From Volvariella volvacea V23 (Eukaryota > Basidiomycota > Agaricomycetes > Agaricales > Pluteaceae), in assembly GCA_000349905.1 (NCBI GenBank), contig KB722767.1:177499-241498 (forward strand): a DNA stretch of 64,000 nucleotides, in the 5' to 3' direction. Positions 57,982 to 64,000 of the stretch are shown here, piece by piece. Each line of letters starts with the position of its first letter. Position 1 is the stretch's first letter. Under the pieces are notes generated by a model, which had not been told where the DNA came from, did not search any database, and saw only the letters and a list, made by a program, of their open reading frames with translations. Made by a program: the position numbers and the translations under genes.

Positions 57982-58786
57982 TTATGAGACAGCAACTGTC
58001 CACAGGTTGATCGGAGAGCAATCGGATGGTTCCTCGGATGGGTTCACTTTGTAGTACACCTGTTTCAACAGATTGGGAATCACGTTAGCAATTAATGAAA
58101 TTATTGGGGGTCTGGAGGAAAGCTGGGTAGACGGCCAAGATACCCAAGCACCAGCTGAGACGTTGCTGATCGTTGCCCCAGAAGTGGGCTCTGACGCATT
58201 GACCCTAAGCGACTCAATTAAGAATGTACTCACATCTAAATTGCTCCCACACGCATAGTAACCCCCAACCCAATTATAAACCAATCGGGATCCCAACTGC
58301 CCGTTTTCAATGTTGGCGCTCAAGTAGAAAGGCCCATTCATTTCACATTTATTGGTTCCAAATACTCCGGAAGCAAACTGAAGTAGGCCTCCTGGTGAGC
58401 ATCCATTGGCCGTCAGTGTGGAGTGGATATTTAGTCTGTATAATGACGGGGACCCAGATCCATTCCAGTCGGGGTCGATCAGCACAACTGGACCATGATA
58501 ACCTTCGAATTTCCCGATAGTAGCACCTGCTTCGGATAGGGTGGCAGTGCCATATTGGTTGCCGCGGATTCTGAGCGGCTGAAAGCACAAAAGATGTTTA
58601 TCAGAGGCCTTTCGCACCAATCAACCCAAAAGGAGATCATACCTTCAAATTTGCGGCAGCATTGGTTGAGCTGGCTACAAAGTAGAACAGCGGCGTATCA
58701 GCACCAGGGATGACGACTGCAGACGCGAGGGAAATAAAAGTCGAGAGGAGCGCAATAAAGGAGAAGATCAACGCGGCTTTGGCCAT
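57982..58786 (-). CDS. Small secreted protein, family copy C
   Basis: Exons 58786-58643, 58578-58235 and 58059-57982. Signal peptide 'MAKAALIFSFIALLSTFISL..A', then 'VVIPGADTPLFYFVASSTNA', 'LRIRGNQYGTATLSEAGA', 'STLTANGCSPGGLLQFASG', 'TNKCEMNGPFYLSANIENGQ', 'SRLVYNWVGGYYACGSNLD' and a final 'DCSPINLWTVAVS'. Compared with copy B it has a longer mid-loop ('VVLIDPDWNGSGSPS'). The second intron is unusually long (about 175 nt against 84 in B and 76 in A) and stays open in frame from end to end, so an unspliced longer isoform is conceivable. Confidence 0.85.
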
Positions 58787-58840
58787 GTTCAACACTTGTG
58801 ATCAGGAAGAGCGATGGGAGGCAGCCGAGGTTTGTTGGGC

Positions 58841-58850
58841 GTTATATATT
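58841..58850 (-). promoter_or_regulatory. TATA box of secreted-protein copy C
   Basis: 'AATATATAAC' on the minus strand about 55-60 bp before the ATG at 58786. Confidence 0.5.
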
Positions 58851-59390
58851 CTTAGAGAAGTCCCTTGCGGATTCTAGCCCTTTGGGAATACTGGATTGCC
58901 ACTAGGCGTGCCTGGCGCTGACTAGGGCACACGTTGTCCAACCAGCCTGAAATAAATGGGTTGTGTAGAGGGCTCGCTCTCCCGCAGACAAGTATGCTCT
59001 AGCCCAGGGGCAAAAGTGATGCATGAGCTCACATTAGCAGATGTCAGACCTAACCAGCAGGGTTGATATGCTCAAGGGTCAATGAATCCGCTATGCAGTA
59101 CATAATTCGCCAAGTTTGTGGGTCATGAGTTACACATGTAGCCATGCATTGCTTTGATCAAGTGATCCCAGTGCTTGACATCTGACCCAGTACAATAGAC
59201 ATGTCAAGGGAAGAAGGGAGGCAGACGAGGATCTCGCAGGAAGTTGACAATCAGGGACTTCCCGGCGCAAGTGAGTGGCTTTGCTTGTGTGTAGTTCAGT
59301 CGTGTATGCCAAGCACAGCCAAATAAGAGCACCCCATCCACAACGTCGACGACACTAAACACATCGTAGCAGTACATCCCATCCCTCACC
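58851..59390. other. Divergent intergenic region
   Basis: About 540 bp between the secreted-protein copy C and cyclophilin H start codons. No gene or clear repeat. Confidence 0.45.
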
Positions 59391-60406
59391 ATGTCTTCAT
59401 CTCAGTCCTCACCCCGTCCGATTGTCTTTATGGACATTAACATTGGTGAAACACCTGCCGGTCGCATCAAGATGGAGCTTTTCAGCGATGTTGTCCCCAA
59501 GTAAGCACGCATTGTCAACCGTCTTGCCACCCACTAAATTGTTGTCCAGGACTGCAGAAAACTTTAGGCAACTGTGCACAGGAGAATACAGGTATGCTTG
59601 GTGCACCCTAGCGAGATGGATGGGCGCTTATCACTACCCAAGGGTTAACTCGCGGCCACAGGGATATAAGGGTGCAACATTTCACAGGTCCGTATTTTTA
59701 TGCTTGAGATTTTAACGTCTTGGTCTTAATTTCAGCACCATAGAGTGTAGGCTTCGACGAATCCTCTAAGACTGCAAGAGCAAAGACTTACGACGGGTTG
59801 ATATAGGGTTCCCAACTTTATGTGTCAAGGCAAATAGCATTTCTCTCTTAATTTGTTCAACCTAAATTACGAGCTACGATGTTTTAGGTGGCGATTTCAT
59901 GAAAGGAGATGGAACAGGGTCGTTCTCAATATATGGCGACAAATTCCCCGTAAGTTTGGCTTTCCGCCTCATAAGTTTTGCTCTGTCTCATCGTGGTGAT
60001 CGATAGGATGAGAATTTCATAGAAAAGCATTCGGGACCGGGATTGCTGTCAATGGTTGGTGTAGTCCATAAATCGGCTTTGCATTTCATTAACGTCCAAG
60101 CATCCAGGCCAACTCAGGACCAAATACAAACGGCTGCCAGGTACGCGTGCTGACAGCTCCGGGATCAACCAGTACTCATAATAATCTAGTTTTTCATCAC
60201 GACCGCAAAATGCGACTTTTTGGATGGAAAGCACGTGGTGTTTGGGAGGGTTATTGATGGGATGTTGACCCTTCGTAAGATTGAAAACGTACCAACAGGT
60301 CCCAATAATAGACCAAAGTTGGTAGTTAAGATTACGGGTAAGCACATCCATTGCGCTCTCTCAATCGTAGGGACTGATGATCTCGATAGAATGCGGTGAA
60401 ATGTAG
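59391..60406 (+). CDS. Cyclophilin H (peptidyl-prolyl cis-trans isomerase, U4/U6.U5-associated)
   Basis: Spliceosomal cyclophilin that isomerises X-Pro bonds and binds the U4/U6-60K protein in the tri-snRNP (family knowledge). ATG at 59391 gives '[20 protein letters not shown]', '[18 protein letters not shown]', 'GYKGATFHR', '[20 protein letters not shown]', '[20 protein letters not shown]', '[20 protein letters not shown]', '[14 protein letters not shown]' and the terminal 'ECGEM' completed by the last intron (acceptor at 60388). Active-site Arg (in 'FHR'), Phe, Gln, Trp/His-region residues are kept. About eight exons, several under 40 nt. Odd points: the exon 59809-59831 lacks one residue (a 'VIP' appears as 'VP') and its intron starts with GC (GCAAAT) rather than GT. 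Convergent with the GMC gene. Confidence 0.92.
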
Positions 60407-60631
60407 TGTAGAAACTGGAAATCGAATCACCCAATAGTAGCTTCAGATCACAATCAGGCGGGGTCCGGGTGTTAAAAAGACAAGAAACACTTCATTTTGT
60501 TCTTCACCACGATACAACGCGCATAGTCGTACACAAGAGATGAGATACGAGACCCAAGCAATAAAAAAAGATATAAATCCTACTACAGCATAAACCTTTT
60601 ATCTCAAGAACACCTCTTTTACACTTCTCAT
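60407..60631. other. Convergent 3' flanks
   Basis: 225 bp between the stop codons of cyclophilin H and the GMC oxidoreductase. 3' UTRs from both strands must lie close to or overlap each other here. Confidence 0.4.
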
Positions 60632-63600
60632 TTAGCGAACTTGTTGCGTGGCAGGAACGCCTTTCGGGATCGGTGCATGTGGAACAGGAGCATGAGGAAG
60701 CTTCAACTTGATACCTGCATACCACCATCTCGGTCACTCGCCTAGAAGGAAGAATTGGCAGGGGCCAACTTACCAAGTTCCTCAGCAAGCAAATCGGCGC
60801 CCTTCTCACCAACCAGGAGGGCGGATGAGTATGTGTTGGTACCGAGGTTGTCCTAGAAGTGAGTCATTTCAGAGTCAAGTCACCCGCCTGATTGAAAACT
60901 TGGAGACTTACGGGACAGATACTCAAGTCAATGCACTTGAGGTTTTGAGTTCCGTAGACATTGAGTCGAGCGTCGACAACACCGCCTTGCTCGCGTGGTT
61001 TCATAGCTGAACGACTACGAATCAGTGCGCCGTGGAAGCTTCGAGGGCTAAACCCATACCGCAGGTTCCTGTTTAAACGTATTAGAGAGAGGGTATGGCG
61101 AAAGAAACGGCAAACGTACCAAGACTGTGCCATGTAGTCTCGACGTGATCTAGTGAATAGAGGGATAAGCTCAAAAAGGGGTAAGGTCATCAGAAAGCAT
61201 ACCTGAAATCCAGTCATCGATGGCCTTGTCGTCATCTGCACTGTATTTAATGTCCTCGTGGACCTTCTTCGCATCGTATGCATCTCCAGGCCTATGATCT
61301 TCGTATTAGTACTGACAAGGGGGATTTTAGACTCCATTTAAAGCGTACTTATGCCATGTACCTGTTGCACATTGTCAGCGTGTGTAAACCAAGCTGATAC
61401 TGCATCCCCTTACCCATATGAAGACCGACGGTGAACCCATCCGGCATGAGCTGCTTCGCAGTCGCAAGATCGATATCCTTGGCTGCGGCAGGAGAAGCAG
61501 GATGGAACCTCGGGTGATGTGAAGTCAATTCGCCACGGAAGGCTTCGGTAAACGTCAGCCACAAGCAGAAATCAATGGTATTTTTGGCTTACCGTCCATT
61601 CGCCTGGCGACTTCACGAGTCTTCTTGTAACTCCACCGGATGGGAGCATAATCGGCTTTGTTGTTCATGAAGCCGCTATCGAAGTATGGCTCGACATATG
61701 GGTTTGTGGATCTGATGTGAATCTAAGAAGGTATTAGCGTCTCTGCGGTTTTCTTCCAACACGGAGGCGCTGACCTTTCCGCGACTGGCAGGGTATTCCT
61801 GGGAGGGCATAAAGTTGGCAAGGGCTTACTCCAAAGAGTATTGCTTGCTTACTAAGTACTGGAACCTACGGGGATTTGTTCGTTAATAAGTCTAAATGGA
61901 GAATGCTTAAACACTTACATAGTGATGTACTTGCCGGGTGGCAGCAAAGTATGGTCAGCATAGGCTAATCCCTCATTAGTCCCACACCATTCGCAGGAGA
62001 TGGACCACGTTACCTCCAGCAACAATGGAACCAAACCTTCACGACCACCAAACATGAGTTCAAATTGGGAGCGATGGCGAGAGCTGGCTTACATGACTGG
62101 TTTATCAGGCTTATCCTTGAAGTACCTGTTCCACAACTCGTTGAATTCTGGGCCCATTTCCTTTAGCTCCTCTTCGGTTGGACGGATCTAGAATTCACGG
62201 GAAGACGGGAGAAGCATTGGTTGGCATTTCGGTTTCCATTCCCTCGGGATACGACGGAAGAATGCATTACCTTGAATCCGGCGTCGATCGCATTGGAGGA
62301 CAATCTTGCCTTTTCTGGGCTCGTTTCCCATTCAGAGAAGAGCTATACGAGGCATTTCAGCACGACGTTCACAAGAGGGACCTGATAAACCATAAGCGAG
62401 CCAATGAGAGAGAACAGTACCTCTTTCTGGACTTTTTTGTCCCCACGCAAGAAGTCATCCAGTGTGAAACTCTCATTGGACACACGGTAGACTGAGGGGT
62501 CGAGAACACTCGTCAGGAAGAAGTGGGAATTAAGATCTGTGGGAAAGTACTGACTCGATAAGGTAGTGTAATGGTCCTGGTATTCCTCGCTGTGCATTCT
62601 GGGGTGAGTCTCACGGTATCCCGAACATGATAGACAATACCTACCCGACACCGGGAAGATCGCTGACGACCTTGACGTCAAGTTGTTGGAGCAACCTAGA
62701 GCTGCCAACGCCGGAGCGTTCGAGGATTTGAGGGGTGCCCAAGGTGCCGCTACTCAAAACGACACATTTCCTGGCCTTGACGATGGTTTCTTTGACTTGT
62801 GCACCGTGTACACGGTTGCGGGCTGGTACGTAGGCGACACCGACAGCCTTGTTGCCTTCAAAGATCACTCGGGATACTTTCGCGTTGGTGCGGAGGTAGA
62901 GATTGCTTTGGGTGTCCATGACGCCGTGAACATACGCTAGGAGGGATAACACGTGAGCACATTGTAGCGGATTGGAAGGTTATTCATACCAGTTGCGGCA
63001 TCACTGCGTCTACCTGTATGCCTGTTGATGTATTTGGCCCAGATTTCGGCGCCATGAGCGGTGTCGAGGTCCTGGATGTCGTCTAACGAGAGAGATTTTG
63101 AGAAAAATATCTATGTTTATTGAGAGAGGAGATGTACCGCTAAATGGAACACCGATGGCATCGGCAGCTCGCAAGAAGTCTTGAGCTAGCGCAGTGACAG
63201 ATCCACCGTTGGAGATAGCAATGGGACCATCGTAGCCGTGAGTATCATTGTTGACTGGCTTTTGATAGTTCTCGAGCTGGAAACCTAGAATGAGAAGCTG
63301 TTGGTTTAGGTGGTAGTATGAGGGTACGTACTCGTTTCATGAGTGGGAGAAGGTCTACGAGATTATTATGAGCACTCAGAGTCCAACGACTGCCACGCAT
63401 ACAGCATACCTTTCGCGGTCCATCCTGGAGTTTTGAAGTCGTCCCAATCTGATGCAGACGCCTGAAAGTGCACCATCTGTTACTAGCCCTCGAATGCCTC
63501 AATGTTGGTACATACCCTCGTGTACATCTAAACAGCGAAGAAACAGATTCGTTATTATGTGTTGAATAATATATACCTAAAATTACCTGGAAGTTGATGC

Positions 63601-64000
63601 TATGCGGACGAGTTAGCGATAAATGCGGTTTGACAAGGTAAAGTAACGAACCTGCTTCCACCACCTGCGCTCCATCATAGGTGTTAGCCCAGGTGCACTC
63701 ATCGCAATTAGGCACGTACCAAGTATGTTTGCGCATCTGTAAAGTCAGTCAGTCAATTTTTGTACAGCGTTGGGTAAAAGTAATAAAGTGCCTACGGGAC
63801 GATACTTTGCCTTCCCCGCAAATGGGGTGAAGGGTCAGAGTCGACGTAGAATGTGGCCTTGTCGTTGCTGTGCAGAGCGTTATTCACAAGTCGAGGACTT
63901 GAAGAAGAGGAAGAACTTACATTCCGTCGCGCTGCATATTACGAACGAAAATACCAGGCCTATCCCATAGTTGAGTGAGGTAGACCAGTGTGGCAACGAG
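60632..64000 (-). CDS. Alcohol-oxidase-type GMC oxidoreductase (3' part; 5' end outside window)
   Basis: FAD enzyme that oxidises short primary alcohols such as methanol to the aldehyde plus hydrogen peroxide; in fungi it is peroxisomal or associated with extracellular peroxide supply. About 20 exons read from the right edge to the TAA at 60632. Recognisable blocks: 'DFKTPGWTAKDLLPLMKRLE', 'HGYDGPIAISNGGS', 'DDIQDLDTAHGAEIWAKYIN', 'RNRVHGAQVKETIVKARKCV', 'VVLSSGTLGTPQILERSGVG', 'PDGFTVGLHMG' and the catalytic 'TTWHSLGTCGM' (His, about 61120-61140). The distal active-site partner is Asn in 'CPDNLGTNTYSSALLVGEK', as in alcohol oxidases rather than choline dehydrogenases. The FAD-binding GxGxxG lies beyond 64000. 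The C terminus 'GVPATQQVR' is not a PTS1 signal of SKL type, so peroxisomal import is not supported by this end. Confidence 0.88.

Noticed and set aside
1..64000. CRISPR arrays, bacterial operons or ribosome binding sites
   Set aside because: The window is intron-rich fungal nuclear DNA; no direct-repeat/spacer array or prokaryotic signal is seen.

Overview
The window reads as nuclear DNA of a filamentous basidiomycete (Agaricomycetes). Genes are broken by many introns of about 50-80 nt with GTRNGY donors. The gene families present (group III hybrid histidine kinase, DyP peroxidase, alcohol-oxidase-type GMC enzyme, fungal sesquiterpene synthase, NACHT proteins, leucine-rich F-box proteins) are typical of that group. 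The repertoire, especially the small secreted families, fits a Rhizoctonia/Ceratobasidium-like fungus, but this is recognition from memory and no search was run. A run of 100 N at 53942-54041 marks a scaffold gap.

Layout: a histidine kinase with seven HAMP repeats (1.2-7.0 kb, minus); about 5 kb without recognisable genes; a small secreted protein (12.3 kb, plus); a sesquiterpene synthase interrupted by one in-frame TGA (14.5-15.8 kb, plus); a degenerate P-loop NTPase (16.5-19.2 kb, plus); a single-pass membrane protein with an Ig-like ectodomain (20.5-22.7 kb, minus); a coiled-coil protein (23.5-25.4 kb, plus); a DUF300/TMEM184-family gene lacking its middle (25.9-27.4 kb, plus); a relic zone holding a copied tail of the TatD gene and a decayed Cys-rich secreted-protein gene (28.4-29.2 kb); a TatD-like hydrolase (minus) divergent from the farnesyltransferase beta subunit (plus) at 29.9-34.1 kb; a NACHT protein running into an AT-rich island (35.2-39.2 kb); a DyP peroxidase (39.7-41.6 kb, minus); two diverged F-box/LRR paralogues head to head (42.7-49.3 kb); a MITE-like hairpin (49.6 kb); a Cys-rich two-helix membrane protein (50.4-51.2 kb, minus); a repeat-bearing gene-poor stretch containing the gap; a probable restriction-fold-like gene (54.7-55.4 kb); two tandem paralogues of the 12.3 kb secreted protein (56.5 and 58.0 kb, minus); a cyclophilin H (59.4-60.4 kb, plus); and the 3' part of an alcohol-oxidase-type GMC oxidoreductase running off the right edge (minus).

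There is no operon-like organisation. The shared themes are sensing (histidine kinase), secretion and oxidation (secreted family, DyP, GMC enzyme), conflict-type NTPases (NACHT, P-loop protein), and many traces of local duplication and decay. The most noteworthy points are four damaged loci whose lesions can be read directly from the bases, the pair of beta-rich repeats ahead of the NACHT domain, the three-copy secreted family, and a 30-nt intron-like in-frame insert in the farnesyltransferase gene.
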